Shown: positions 16,405-25,011 of the stretch, piece after piece
How positions within the stretch are numbered: position 1 is the first letter of the stretch
How the letters are laid out: each line of letters opens with the position of its first letter
DNA from: Candidatus Poseidoniales archaeon
Lineage (GTDB): Archaea > Thermoplasmatota > Poseidoniia > Poseidoniales > Thalassarchaeaceae
Direction: 5' to 3'
NCBI GenBank assembly: GCA_028283505.1
Contig: JAPOFX010000001.1
Location: 201,127 to 265,126 of the forward strand
DNA: 64,000 nt
Notes under the pieces: generated by a model
Database searches by the model: none
Seen by the model: only the letters and a program-made list of their open reading frames with translations
Told to the model about the DNA's origin: nothing
Made by a program: the position numbers and the translations under genes

Positions 16405-17601
16405 ATGAGTAAAGAAGATTTACACTTCAAAGGAGACTTTTCCTCCCTGTGGAGGTTGGATGTTATGCCCCCGATTCGTAGACTTTCATGGTGGTGGTGG
16501 TGGGCACTGATTCTCATTCCCGATACAGAGAATCCAGGAAGATCAAAACAACTCATGGTCCTATGGTCCACAAAGGAAACCCCTGCAATAAGGGTGAGTG
16601 GACATTGGTGGAAGCCCGGTGGAAGGATGTTCGTGGATGAGCACGGAGGACATGTAATACCCGGTATGGTCTGTGCATGGTGGTTTGATGGAGAGAGGAT
16701 GTTCGAGCCCCTGGTCAAGAGGGAATGTAGGATGGCCAGTATCTCTGACACTCACCCACTTTGGCCAGGAGAAGGAAAGGGAGAGGGGGCCGGAGCGGTT
16801 GTTCCACTCACAGAGGAGGATATGTCCATTGGAATGGCACCAGGAAACAAATCATTCTGGATCAATCTTTCGAGTGACAAGGAAGCCGTATCTGAGGGGG
16901 CTCCTGCAAAATTCAAAGCAGAATTAACTCCTTGGTGGGGTCCTCCCAGCGAATTAACTTACAGGAACAACGTATATTTTCTGGGAATGGGGTACGACAT
17001 ACTCAGACTTCAAGCCACAAAATGCAAGCTTTTAGTTGATGGAGAGGTTATGGAGGGAACAGGATATTTTCAGAAAGTATCAGTGCAGGCCCCATCATTC
17101 CCTTGGTTCTGGGGGATGTTACATTTTGACGATGGCTCATATCTGGACTGGTTTATGCCTCATGTAACCCCAATGTGGTCAGCTAGGGATGATGAGCCAT
17201 GGAGATTGAGAGATTTCTTCAGATCCCCAAACATAGGTACAGGAGTTTTCCATGACCGTAAGACAGGGAATACCCAGAATTTCAACAACTGTACTGTGGA
17301 ACTCTCCAAGCAAAATTCCCCAGACGCATTGAAGGACGAAAAAGGAAAACCTTTGCCGGAATTTTTGGTAAAGGTATGGAACGAAGAGTCAAGCGCTAAC
17401 ATAAGGGTGAGAGCAGTCAGCAGGGCCAGATGGGTTTTTGATCAACCAACTAGGGCATCATGGGTTAGCCATCTTACATACAATGAATACCCATTGGAGG
17501 TAATCTCGATAAATTACGAGGATTCTGAAGGGTCTAGGAATGAAAGCGATTATGAGTGGATCCACGGCAATGCCGAGCATGCATGGGGAGTTCTTCATTA
17601 G
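16405..17601 (+). CDS. Trp-rich protein of unknown function in ABC cluster
   Basis: The 398-residue product has no signal peptide or clear membrane segment apart from a short W-W-W-W-W-A-L-I-L-I stretch near residue 29-38. It is strikingly rich in Trp and Gly, and segments such as G-Y-F-Q-K-V and F-P-W-F-W-G-M-L-H-F-D-D-G-S-Y-L-D-W-F recall the lipocalin-like AttH/CrtC (carotenoid hydratase) fold, which also has W-x-W and D-D-G turns. This is a fold-level impression only. It begins 4 nt after the permease and ends 8 nt before the PH-domain gene, so it belongs to the same operon and may act on a lipid or other hydrophobic substrate of the transporter. Confidence 0.6.
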   Translation: MSKEDLHFKGDFSSLWRLDVMPPIRRLSWWWWWALILIPDTENPGRSKQLMVLWSTKETPAIRVSGHWWKPGGRMFVDEHGGHVIPGMVCAWWFDGERMFEPLVKRECRMASISDTHPLWPGEGKGEGAGAVVPLTEEDMSIGMAPGNKSFWINLSSDKEAVSEGAPAKFKAELTPWWGPPSELTYRNNVYFLGMGYDILRLQATKCKLLVDGEVMEGTGYFQKVSVQAPSFPWFWGMLHFDDGSYLDWFMPHVTPMWSARDDEPWRLRDFFRSPNIGTGVFHDRKTGNTQNFNNCTVELSKQNSPDALKDEKGKPLPEFLVKVWNEESSANIRVRAVSRARWVFDQPTRASWVSHLTYNEYPLEVISINYEDSEGSRNESDYEWIHGNAEHAWGVLH

Positions 17602-17609
17602 GTGATAGG

Positions 17610-18503
17610 ATGGAAGACATAATCAATAACTATAGGTCGCAGATAAATATCCAAGAGGTCAAAAAAAGATTTCCTGAAATGACAGAATCGGAGACCCCGG
17701 TGTGGCATGGAGGGCCAGCATTGATGTCAATGTTCGGAAAATATGCCCTGTCAGTGATTGTGCTACTAGTCCACATCATATTCTTTTGGGCCGCTAAATT
17801 CGAAGATATAGAAGGAGAAGGAAACCTAAACTTGGTCGTGGGACTAGCTAAGGTAATTCTCGATGTTTCCGGTGTTTTAGGATTTGTCATTGTCATGATG
17901 TTGATAGCCAAAATTAACCACTTTTTGAACACCTCAACATCAGGAGGATGGACCACGACTTGGTTGGTCATAAATGGATTAATTCCTTTTACAGTAGTCA
18001 TATTGGACTGGGGCGGGAAGATAGTTGGCAACTTTACTGATGGCGTTCCGGATACGCCAATGTGGCTAGATTGGTATTACCCGCTTCTAGGAGTACTTTC
18101 CGCATCCTTCTCCGTGGCAATCACCACTCACTACAGAAACTCGTTCCAATACGCAATCACTGACAAGAGAGTCCATATCAGAAAGAAGTTCTTGTATTTT
18201 GACTCAAGCACATTGGGAATACCCTTTGAGAAAGTCGAGAATCTCAAAGTAGAGCCTTCCATGATAGGCAGAATCTTTGGCTTTGGTAACATCCACGTTA
18301 TCACTGATGGTATTCATACAGAAGCAAGTATCGAAAACAAACCGAGCCGTACCTCTTCTTTACCCCTATCGTTTTTATTTGGATGGATATTTGTTCAAAG
18401 AAAAAAATCTCCTTCCACGGAAGATCCAAGTCAATGCCTTTTCTCTGTAAAGGACCCCATGTCAGTTTACAGCTTAATCAATGAGCTGATTGACAATTCA
18501 TAG
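17610..18503 (+). CDS. Multi-pass membrane protein with C-terminal bPH2 domain
   Basis: The 297-residue product has four hydrophobic segments (about residues 35-60, 75-100, 110-130 and 150-172) followed by a PH-like domain: A-I-T-D-K-R-V-H-I-R, I-P-F-E-K-V-E-N-L-K-V and F-G-F-G-N-I-H-V-I-T-D-G are the diagnostic strands of the bPH2/DUF304 group. ATG 17610 was chosen because it lies 8 nt after the upstream stop and immediately precedes the first helix; the open frame extending to 17556 overlaps the previous gene. It is the last gene of the ABC cluster and a second example in the window of a membrane bPH2 protein. Confidence 0.8.
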   Translation: MEDIINNYRSQINIQEVKKRFPEMTESETPVWHGGPALMSMFGKYALSVIVLLVHIIFFWAAKFEDIEGEGNLNLVVGLAKVILDVSGVLGFVIVMMLIAKINHFLNTSTSGGWTTTWLVINGLIPFTVVILDWGGKIVGNFTDGVPDTPMWLDWYYPLLGVLSASFSVAITTHYRNSFQYAITDKRVHIRKKFLYFDSSTLGIPFEKVENLKVEPSMIGRIFGFGNIHVITDGIHTEASIENKPSRTSSLPLSFLFGWIFVQRKKSPSTEDPSQCLFSVKDPMSVYSLINELIDNS

Positions 18504-18559
18504 TTGCCATCCGCACCGTTCTTAACTGCATGGCGCCCGATTGTGTCCGAGGTGAGCCA

Positions 18560-19105
18560 ATGACGGACGACCAGATAACACAAGCAGCCCAGTTAATAGC
18601 CCAAGGAGACTTCATGGAAGCGATGAAAATATTCGAGAGTTTCATAGAATCCAACCCAGATAATCCCGCAGGTTACCACGGATGGGCCGAAGCAGCCCTA
18701 TTCGAGATTCAAGTGAATGGAAACTTTGACGAAAAAGGAAATGATAGGATAAATGAGGGGCAAGTCGCAGCGTACTACAGGCGCGCTTCTTCAATGGATC
18801 CAGAAAACCCAGAATATCTGGCATCACACGCCAAGGCGTTACTAGAATTCGACAGAATATCGATGTCTGTGCGTGAATTCAGGAAGCTAAAGGATCTTGG
18901 TGATAAACTAGATGACTTGGATGTTTCTTCGCATTTTTACGAGGCTGCCAAGACGCTAATAGACCTAATTGACTTAAAAACCGAATTTGATAGAAGTAAT
19001 CCTAATGCGAGACAGTTCATACCAATTGCCCTTGAATTTGCTATGCTAGGACTAGGATTTTCATCCGTGGATGAAGCCATGGAGTATCTTGTCACAGAGG
19101 ATTGA
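18560..19105 (+). CDS. TPR-like repeat protein
   Basis: The 181-residue soluble product is almost all helix, with tetratricopeptide-like units: A-x-x-L-I-A-Q-G-D-F-x-x-A-M-x-I-F-E, A-A-Y-Y-R-R-A-S-S-M-D-P-E-N-P-E-Y and a final A-x-E-F-A-M-L-G-L-G-F-S. Such proteins act as protein-protein scaffolds; no partner can be named. ATG 18560 is chosen because a strong Shine-Dalgarno gaggtg (18549-18554) lies 5 nt upstream; an in-frame ATG at 18530 lacks one. Its stop codon overlaps the first candidate start of truA. Confidence 0.75.
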   Translation: MTDDQITQAAQLIAQGDFMEAMKIFESFIESNPDNPAGYHGWAEAALFEIQVNGNFDEKGNDRINEGQVAAYYRRASSMDPENPEYLASHAKALLEFDRISMSVREFRKLKDLGDKLDDLDVSSHFYEAAKTLIDLIDLKTEFDRSNPNARQFIPIALEFAMLGLGFSSVDEAMEYLVTED

Positions 19106-20001
19106 AGGAGGTATTTTCTCTGACCAGAGACTGTTTTCTGGTCGCAATTGGCTATCATGGGAAAAATTTCCATGGGTCTCAGATTCAGCCAAAAGTCAGG
19201 ACTGTCCAGGGCACCTTGATTGATGCCCTCAAAGAAATCGGCTGGTGGTCTGAAGGTTGCCTTTGGATTTTCAGTCGGACCGACTCTGGAGTAAGTGTGA
19301 GGATGAATCTAATCAGACTTGAATTGCCCGATGGCATTACTAATTCAATAGATGGGTATTCAGTGGTCAGAGCCCTTAATGACCGTCTTCCTGATGACAT
19401 TGTGGCTTGGGGGGCAAGAAAGGTCTCTTCGATAACCTCTTCGAGGCCAATCATTTCAAGAAAATACTTCTACAGGTGCGAGGTGATGAAGAATTGGCCT
19501 CAGGATGTTGATATAAATCTCCTTGAGGAGGCGTGCAAAATATTCGTTGGCAGACATAATTTTACCAATCTTTGTAGGCTTGAGGAAGGTAAAGATCCAA
19601 TGAGGAGTGTCATTAATTGTGAGCCATGGCTGGACCATAGCGGAAGGCCAATTGGAATTTCTGTCAAGGCGGAATCATTCCTTTGGAATCAAGTAAGGAG
19701 AATGGCCTCTGCAATCACGGGGGTCGTTTCTGGTGAATTTGAGCTTGAACTGGTTGCCAATGCTCTGAAAAATCCTCAAACCCCTATCGATATGGGGATG
19801 GGAGCATCAATAGGTCTGTTACTTTGGGAGATAGAACACATCTCGCTGGAAGGGTTAGGAATAGGATCGACTCCCGATACTAAATTTTTCTCAAAACCAC
19901 CGCTATCAATCCGGCATCACAAGATTTGGATGAATCTAAACTCCCTAGAAATGTCCACAATGATAAATTCAGAATGGATTAAAGAGATCGATCTATCCTG
20001 A
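19102..20001 (+). CDS. truA: tRNA pseudouridine synthase A
   Basis: TruA converts uridines at positions 38-40 of the tRNA anticodon arm to pseudouridine. The catalytic aspartate is in S-R-T-D-S-G-V-S-V near residue 59, matching the family G-R-T-D-x-G-V block, and R-K-Y-F-Y-R-C plus F-L-W-N-Q-V-R-R-M are the later conserved blocks. There is no ATG near the true N-terminus. Candidates are TTG 19102, overlapping the TPR stop, and CTG 19120, which sits 7 nt after a strong ggaggt at 19107-19112. The frame must start in this region because the next in-frame ATG lies after the catalytic motif. The 3' end overlaps ribK by 23 nt. Confidence 0.92.
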   Translation: MKEVFSLTRDCFLVAIGYHGKNFHGSQIQPKVRTVQGTLIDALKEIGWWSEGCLWIFSRTDSGVSVRMNLIRLELPDGITNSIDGYSVVRALNDRLPDDIVAWGARKVSSITSSRPIISRKYFYRCEVMKNWPQDVDINLLEEACKIFVGRHNFTNLCRLEEGKDPMRSVINCEPWLDHSGRPIGISVKAESFLWNQVRRMASAITGVVSGEFELELVANALKNPQTPIDMGMGASIGLLLWEIEHISLEGLGIGSTPDTKFFSKPPLSIRHHKIWMNLNSLEMSTMINSEWIKEIDLS

Positions 20002-20422
20002 TCCAGACTTCATTACCATCAATACAGGGAAGGCCCTCCCTAAGAAAAGTGTTCGAAATTATCTCAGCTGTTTCAGTGTGCCTAGTTAGGTCTGGTATTA
20101 GCAGTGCACATCTAATCCACCTCTCGGAATCAACGGAAATATTTGCCAGAAATGCAGTAGCTCCTCCAAACGACTTACCATCTCTTTCAAATCCCTGAAT
20201 TCTGATCGGATTAAGGCCGACAATTTGGGTTCCTTGATCCAATCCTGATGCCACTCTTAGATTCCTGTAAGGATTCAAACTCTCACTCTCCATATTGACA
20301 TTTAGAGTCCCCGGCCAGGCGCTGGACCCCAATACCTCTTTGAATTGCTCTTGATAATGTGGTTGTGCCATGAAAACATGTGCCCTACCAAGGCCACTAG
20401 ATACCGCACCATGCAGTAGCAT
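19979..20422 (-). CDS. ribK: CTP-dependent riboflavin kinase
   Basis: Archaeal RibK (DUF120) phosphorylates riboflavin to FMN using CTP. The 147-residue product matches the family in length and shows S-S-G-L-G-R-A-H-V-F near residue 8, Y-Q-E-Q-F-K-E-V-L-G, W-P-G-T-L-N-V-N and a C-terminal R-H-T-x-x-x-x-E block. The first residues M-L-L-H-G follow an ATG at 20422. It lies 42 nt downstream of the PqqB-like gene on the same strand and converges on truA, overlapping its coding end. Confidence 0.9.
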   Translation of the reverse strand: MLLHGAVSSGLGRAHVFMAQPHYQEQFKEVLGSSAWPGTLNVNMESESLNPYRNLRVASGLDQGTQIVGLNPIRIQGFERDGKSFGGATAFLANISVDSERWIRCALLIPDLTRHTETAEIISNTFLREGLPCIDGNEVWIRIDRSL

Positions 20423-20464
20423 GACCGATGCTCATGGACATCCCTGATAAGGTTCCGCTTCAAG

Positions 20465-21349
20465 TCACAGATAGAAGATACTGCCTTGTTTACAAATTTC
20501 CCAGCCCATCGATACTAGCTCCTCCGATTGTAAACTCCCATTATCCAATAGCGGGTTGGTGTGGTTGAGGTGGGTGAAATGTATCTCAGGGGCACTGTCA
20601 CTTTTTTTCCCTAGTCTGCTCAAAGTGTCAACTACAGTGGGATGAGGGATCTCAGCAACATCTCTGTGTGAAATCTCGCTGTGGTCCCAAAATGTCCCAT
20701 CTATAAATGCAATATCAATATCCATACTCCTAAGCCACTCCAATATGTCTAGGTCCTCAACCAGCGTCTTTGACCACGAGTCTTGATCTGGCATAAAAAG
20801 AAGGCTTCTTTCTTCTCCCCTAATTATCAAGGCGTGATTATCGGAAAGCTCAGATCTGTGTGGGATGGGGATAGCCGTGATCGTAAATCCACAACCTTCT
20901 GACGGCTCAAAGGGTTCCGTGGGATTCCAGGTGTTTAACTCAATTACCCCTTGATTGATCATTATTTCCCACGATGGAGTTTTCTGAATAAGTGAACTCA
21001 CTGACTCGCTACAATGGACTTTAATTCCGCTGAGGCCCATCGCCTCCCTGCCAAGTAGTCCGAGACCGTCAATATGGCCAAGATGGGCATGTGTCAGAGA
21101 AAAGCTCGAAGGGGGCCAATCCAGACTTCCCAAAGAGGACCAGAGGCTGAATTGCTCTGACATCATTCTACTGGCCTCGATCATGTGGGTCGATCCATCT
21201 TTACCTTTCAATCCCAGCGAGACAGGCATCCTAGACAGCGTCGAGTCAACCCTAGCTTTCGCACAGCATTCCTTCATACATCCAACTTGTGGATATCCGC
21301 CGTCCTGAGCATTTCCAAGTACAGTGACTTCTACGAATACACCAGTCAT
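20465..21349 (-). CDS. PqqB-like metallo-beta-lactamase-fold hydrolase
   Basis: The 294-residue product begins with V-L-G-N-A-Q-D-G-G-Y-P-Q-V-G-C, the N-terminal signature of PqqB-like proteins, followed by C-x-x-x-C-C. The metal-binding motif is T-H-A-H-L-G-H-I-D-G-L near residue 84-94, with further ligands in I-P-H-R, D-G-T-F and a late F-T-H-L-N-H-T-N-P-L. PqqB was recently associated with oxidative steps in PQQ synthesis; no other pqq genes are in the window, so a general hydrolase/oxygenase role is safer. It is divergent from the KBL-type gene with a 74-nt gap containing the small dyad GCTCC-GAT-GGAGC at 21384-21396. Confidence 0.8.
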   Translation of the reverse strand: MTGVFVEVTVLGNAQDGGYPQVGCMKECCAKARVDSTLSRMPVSLGLKGKDGSTHMIEASRMMSEQFSLWSSLGSLDWPPSSFSLTHAHLGHIDGLGLLGREAMGLSGIKVHCSESVSSLIQKTPSWEIMINQGVIELNTWNPTEPFEPSEGCGFTITAIPIPHRSELSDNHALIIRGEERSLLFMPDQDSWSKTLVEDLDILEWLRSMDIDIAFIDGTFWDHSEISHRDVAEIPHPTVVDTLSRLGKKSDSAPEIHFTHLNHTNPLLDNGSLQSEELVSMGWEICKQGSIFYL

Positions 21350-21423
21350 GCCCTCGGATAGAGGCCTAGGAAATGAAGAACTCGCTCCGATGGAGCCATG
21401 TACCTCCTACCTAATCGGAACCC

Positions 21424-22602
21424 ATGGCCGCCAACCTGTCATGGATGTCCGAAAGGCTAGACGAACTGAAATCACAGGATCTGGAATGGAGCCCACCGGT
21501 ATTGGAATCCGCGAGCGGACCTCATTGCAGAGTCGGTGGAAAAGATATGATCATGCTTTCCGCCAACAACTATCTGAATCTAACTACTCATCCCAGAGTG
21601 GTAGAGGCGGCTTTGCAAGCCACAAGGAAATATGGCGCCGGATCAGGTTCGGTTAGAGCAATAGCCGGGACACTGGATATCCACCTAGAGGCCGAGAGGA
21701 AGGCGGCAGAATTCAAGGAAGTGGAGGCTTCCCTAATTTATTCAGCGGGTTATACTGCAAATGTTGGTCTTATACCAACACTGGTGAGGGGGAAGCAGGA
21801 TGTAATAATTTCAGACGAACTCAACCACGGCTCTATTATTGATGGAGTCAGACTCACCAAGGCTAGTAGATCAGTATACCCACATAATGACATCAGTGCT
21901 CTTGAAAAGACACTTTTAGAAAATAAAGACGCAGAGAGAATACTAATCATTACCGACGGAGTATTTAGCATGGATGGTGACATAGCACCACTCGATCAGA
22001 TAACAGAAGTTGCGGAGGATTATGGAGCTATGATAATGGTTGACGATTGCCATGGTGAGGGAGTTCTTGGGGATGGCAAGGGAATAGTCGCCCATTTCGG
22101 ACTCCAAGGTCGAGTAGACTTTGAGTTGGGCTCATACTCCAAGGCCATGGGGGTCCAGGGGGGAATATTAGCCGGATCAGAATTAGTAAGGAGATACGCA
22201 CTAAACCACAGCCGCTCTTGGCTACTCTCAGGAAGCCAACCACCGGGAGTAGCAGCTGCTCAGAAGGCGGCAGTCGAGGTTCTAATGGATGAACCAGAAC
22301 ATGTCAGGAATCTCTGGGAAAATACGAACTACTTCAGAACCGAGCTACAATCCATGGGATTCGATACAGGGTTATCGGAAACTCCGATCATTCCGGTGAT
22401 GTGCGGTGAAAGTAAGGTGGCTAAGGATTTCTCTTCGATGCTATCCAGAAGTGGTATCTTGGTTGGGGCGATAGTCTTCCCAATGGTATCTAGAGACAAG
22501 GCGAGGGTAAGAACACAAATGTCATCCGGACTCACAAGGGATGATTTGGACAAGGTCCTATCTGAGTTTGAGAGATGTGGTAAGGAATTAGGATTAATTT
22601 GA
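21424..22602 (+). CDS. kbl: 2-amino-3-ketobutyrate CoA ligase / AONS-family PLP enzyme
   Basis: Alpha-oxoamine synthases condense an acyl-CoA with an amino acid; KBL makes or cleaves 2-amino-3-ketobutyrate in threonine degradation to glycine and acetyl-CoA. The 392-residue product has N-N-Y-L-N-L near 48, Y-G-A-G-S-G-S-V-R near 70, D-D-C-H-G-E-G near 207 (Asp contacts the PLP ring nitrogen) and the PLP lysine K240 in G-S-Y-S-K-A-M-G-V-Q-G-G. KBL is favoured over BioF or ALAS on length and general fit, but threonine dehydrogenase is not in the window. The next gene follows after 10 nt. Confidence 0.85.
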   Translation: MAANLSWMSERLDELKSQDLEWSPPVLESASGPHCRVGGKDMIMLSANNYLNLTTHPRVVEAALQATRKYGAGSGSVRAIAGTLDIHLEAERKAAEFKEVEASLIYSAGYTANVGLIPTLVRGKQDVIISDELNHGSIIDGVRLTKASRSVYPHNDISALEKTLLENKDAERILIITDGVFSMDGDIAPLDQITEVAEDYGAMIMVDDCHGEGVLGDGKGIVAHFGLQGRVDFELGSYSKAMGVQGGILAGSELVRRYALNHSRSWLLSGSQPPGVAAAQKAAVEVLMDEPEHVRNLWENTNYFRTELQSMGFDTGLSETPIIPVMCGESKVAKDFSSMLSRSGILVGAIVFPMVSRDKARVRTQMSSGLTRDDLDKVLSEFERCGKELGLI

Positions 22603-22612
22603 GGTAGAAAGA

Positions 22613-23056
22613 ATGACAGCAGGAGAATCAGGTATTGTAGAGTCAGACTGGGCAGATTCCACTGATATAACTGTAAACTGGGGAGACATGGATTCGTTGG
22701 GGCATGTGAACCATTCTGTTTTCGCGAGATGGATGGAAACCTCCAGAATGAAATTTTTCTCTGATATAGGAATAATGAATCTCTATGAAAGCTCCAATAT
22801 CGGTCCAATTTTAGCGAAGATAGAGGTAGATTACAAGGCCCCAGTAATTTTCCCCGACGTTGTCAACTGCAAGACATCGGTTTCTAGAATCGGAAGAAGC
22901 TCCTTCGATATGGCGTACGTTATCCGTAGTTCAAATCAAGAAAATAAGATTGTAGCCGTCGGAAAGGTTGTATGCGTTTTGATAGATTATACATCAGGAA
23001 AGCCAGTCGAGATTCCCGATACATTAAGGAAATCAATTCTAGGTATCAAAGAATAA
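22613..23056 (+). CDS. Acyl-CoA thioesterase, 4HBT hotdog family
   Basis: The 147-residue product has the hotdog-fold signature: W-G-D-M-D-S-L-G-H-V-N-H-S-V-F-x-R-W-M-E near residue 22-41, with the catalytic Asp in the G-D-M-D part, then I-E-V-D-Y-K-A-P-V and S-F-D-M-A-Y. Family members hydrolyse acyl-CoA thioesters in the cytoplasm. It follows kbl by 10 nt, and a weak gaggt precedes the ATG, so it is likely the second gene of that operon. It converges on the 23071-23679 membrane protein with a 14-nt gap. Confidence 0.87.
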   Translation: MTAGESGIVESDWADSTDITVNWGDMDSLGHVNHSVFARWMETSRMKFFSDIGIMNLYESSNIGPILAKIEVDYKAPVIFPDVVNCKTSVSRIGRSSFDMAYVIRSSNQENKIVAVGKVVCVLIDYTSGKPVEIPDTLRKSILGIKE

Positions 23057-23070
23057 AATCGTTTTTTATC

Positions 23071-23679
23071 TTAGATTATTTCCACGACTTCATCTAATTC
23101 CCTGTCTTCTGGATTGCTAAATCTTGAGTTGCTTCCATAGATCGTCTTTCCCATCCCCTCGAAAGGGTCTAGACCTCTGTCTATTCTTTCTATTATTCTC
23201 CATCTTGGGGCATAAGAAAGATGTACCCAAAGTGGTCCAGGAAGTATATATAAAAACCAACCAAACTCTAGAAAAAACTCCCCTCCAAATCCATGAATGG
23301 TGGATATAGAAACTATTGAAAGCCCTATGAAAGGAAATACGAAGAGGATTTTCTTCCAGTCTTGAAGTCTAGCAGGGGGCCTCTTAATCAAGGTTGACGA
23401 AAGGATCGAGAATGCTCCCAATATTGATGTAATTGATACTATGACAAGTGATTGGAGCCCCCAATCTCTTGCAAGCTCTACAAAATTATTCTGAGAATCA
23501 CCATAGTATAATGGCAATAATAGGGCCACTGAAATCATCAATCCATAACACCCGCCAACAAAAACAGGATGACTGAGAGTTAATGATTCTCTCAAAAAGA
23601 AGTTACTTACAGTTCCGCCTCTGAGCATGTGCTCATGCTCATGATCCATGGATCTGACCACTTCTTGCCAGCCATTCAT
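23071..23679 (-). CDS. Four-helix membrane protein of unknown function
   Basis: The 202-residue product has four hydrophobic segments: G-L-M-I-S-V-A-L-L-L-P-L, L-V-I-V-S-I-T-S-I-L-G-A, I-L-F-V-F-P-F-I-G-L-S-I-V and F-G-W-F-L-Y-I-L-P-G-P. A conserved-looking R-G-G-T-V-S-N-F-F-L-R-E-S-L-T-L-S-H-P precedes the first helix, a layout like Yip1-type proteins but not diagnostic. The tail is acidic. ATG 23679 is chosen because a TATA-like attgataattg element (23701-23710 on plus) lies about 26 nt upstream; TTG 23703 is an in-frame alternative. I do not recognise the family. Confidence 0.65.
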   Translation of the reverse strand: MNGWQEVVRSMDHEHEHMLRGGTVSNFFLRESLTLSHPVFVGGCYGLMISVALLLPLYYGDSQNNFVELARDWGLQSLVIVSITSILGAFSILSSTLIKRPPARLQDWKKILFVFPFIGLSIVSISTIHGFGGEFFLEFGWFLYILPGPLWVHLSYAPRWRIIERIDRGLDPFEGMGKTIYGSNSRFSNPEDRELDEVVEII

Positions 23680-23794
23680 GGCTCGTTGGCCGCATCCATT
23701 CAATTATCATCATTGGGGTCTACTCTGCTAATTTTCGTAATTTAGCCAGAAAATAGGTGTTACTCGTTTTCCATATTCGCACGCTGAAAAACGG

Positions 23795-23810
23795 AGACAT
23801 TATGATGTCT
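23795..23810. promoter_or_regulatory. Inverted repeat upstream of citrate synthase
   Basis: Arms AGACAT and ATGTCT flank TATG, centred about 37 nt before the gltA ATG. The region 23680-23838 holds no gene. This may be an operator; it is short and could be chance. Confidence 0.3.
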
Positions 23811-23838
23811 TCACTCATCCCGTGAATCCGGTGTGTAT

Positions 23839-25011
23839 ATGGAAGAGGATGAGGTATTATTCAGTGTAAAGGAATCAAACCTTGATAGTGGCCTCAGGGG
23901 GATGCCCATAGGAACTTGCGAAACCTCCTATGTTGACCCACTTAAAGGCGTCCATTATGTCGGATATCCGGTGGAGGATTTGGTAAATCTTGAGGAAGAA
24001 GACGTGGTTTTCCTGTTGCTGAATAAAGAACTACCAACTCCGGAGCAGTCTGAAAAATTTAGGGCGGAACTCGCCCTCAGAGGGGAGACACTGCCAACGG
24101 GGGCGTTAAGAGTCTTAGAGTCACTCACGCCGGGAAGTGGCCATCCGATGGATTGGCTTGCCATTGGGATCATGGCACTGGGGACAGCCGAGCAAACCGG
24201 GGACCCAAAGTCAGATTCGATGAACCTAATTGCGAGAATGCCAGAGCTAATGGCACGTGTATTCTTGCTTAGGGGTGGTAAGAAGGAACAGTTAAGGCCC
24301 AGAAAACCAGAGCTGGGCCTAGTCGAAAACTTTGTCCATATGCTTGGAATTGACGGTGAAGAAGCTGAAAGGATGTGTAGAGTTCTTAGATTCTTTTTCA
24401 TATTACATATGGATCACGGAGGAGGCAATCTCTCCACATTTACTGGGAAAGCTGTTGCTTCAGGCAGGGCTTCCGTGTATGCCTCTATGGCCAGCGCGAT
24501 GAATGCTCTTTCTGGGCCATTGCATGGTAGGGCAAATCAGGCTGTCTTGGAATTTATTCAACGCATAGGAACATCCAACAGAGATGAAATAGCGGCATTC
24601 GTAAATGCAGAGATAGACTCCAGAAGGCCAATATATGGATTTGGACATGGAGTTCTAAGCGCGGAAGACCCACGAGCTAGACTCTTAATAGGCCTTGGAG
24701 ATGAGATTTGTCCGGATGATGAACTATACAAGATTGTCAAAGTCCTACGGGAAATTACTCCTGAAATCTTGAAGGAAAGACTTCCGAAGATAAGAAACCC
24801 ATATCCAAATGTGGATTTAGGAAGTGGGATGCTACTTCATTCTGTAGGTTTCGTCAAGCCAGATTATTACACCACATTCTTCGGATGGGCAAGAGTAGCT
24901 GGAATATGCGCACAGATATTGGATGAAAGAAACTCAAGAGAGGGAAGAGGGACCCCTATTTACAGGCCCAAATACATTCCAAAGAACCAGCCATTCAGAA
25001 GACTAGGCTAG
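23839..25011 (+). CDS. gltA: Citrate synthase
   Basis: Condenses oxaloacetate with acetyl-CoA to citrate, entry step of the TCA cycle. The catalytic residues are visible: His in G-P-L-H-G-R-A-N, His in Y-G-F-G-H-G-V-L, and Asp in P-N-V-D-L-G-S-G, with the R of the C-terminal arginine region following. D-H-G-G-G-N-L-S-T-F-T-G-K-A-V-A-S and N-P-Y-P-N-V-D are full family blocks. The product is 390 residues. ATG 23839 is chosen over GTG 23833, two codons upstream. It converges on HMG-CoA reductase, with a 4-nt overlap of stops. Confidence 0.95.
   Translation: MEEDEVLFSVKESNLDSGLRGMPIGTCETSYVDPLKGVHYVGYPVEDLVNLEEEDVVFLLLNKELPTPEQSEKFRAELALRGETLPTGALRVLESLTPGSGHPMDWLAIGIMALGTAEQTGDPKSDSMNLIARMPELMARVFLLRGGKKEQLRPRKPELGLVENFVHMLGIDGEEAERMCRVLRFFFILHMDHGGGNLSTFTGKAVASGRASVYASMASAMNALSGPLHGRANQAVLEFIQRIGTSNRDEIAAFVNAEIDSRRPIYGFGHGVLSAEDPRARLLIGLGDEICPDDELYKIVKVLREITPEILKERLPKIRNPYPNVDLGSGMLLHSVGFVKPDYYTTFFGWARVAGICAQILDERNSREGRGTPIYRPKYIPKNQPFRRLG

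Noticed and set aside
16405-16510. Frameshift at the Trp run
   Set aside because: The reading frame continues for 398 residues with consistent composition and matches the tight operon spacing.
21384-21396. Operator between the PqqB-like and kbl genes
   Set aside because: The GCTCC-GAT-GGAGC dyad has only 5-bp arms, is far from a TATA-like box, and could be chance.
23839-25011. 2-methylcitrate synthase instead of citrate synthase
   Set aside because: Sequence alone cannot separate them fully, but no prpB/prpD-type genes are near and the eukaryote-like NPYPNVD block fits citrate synthase.
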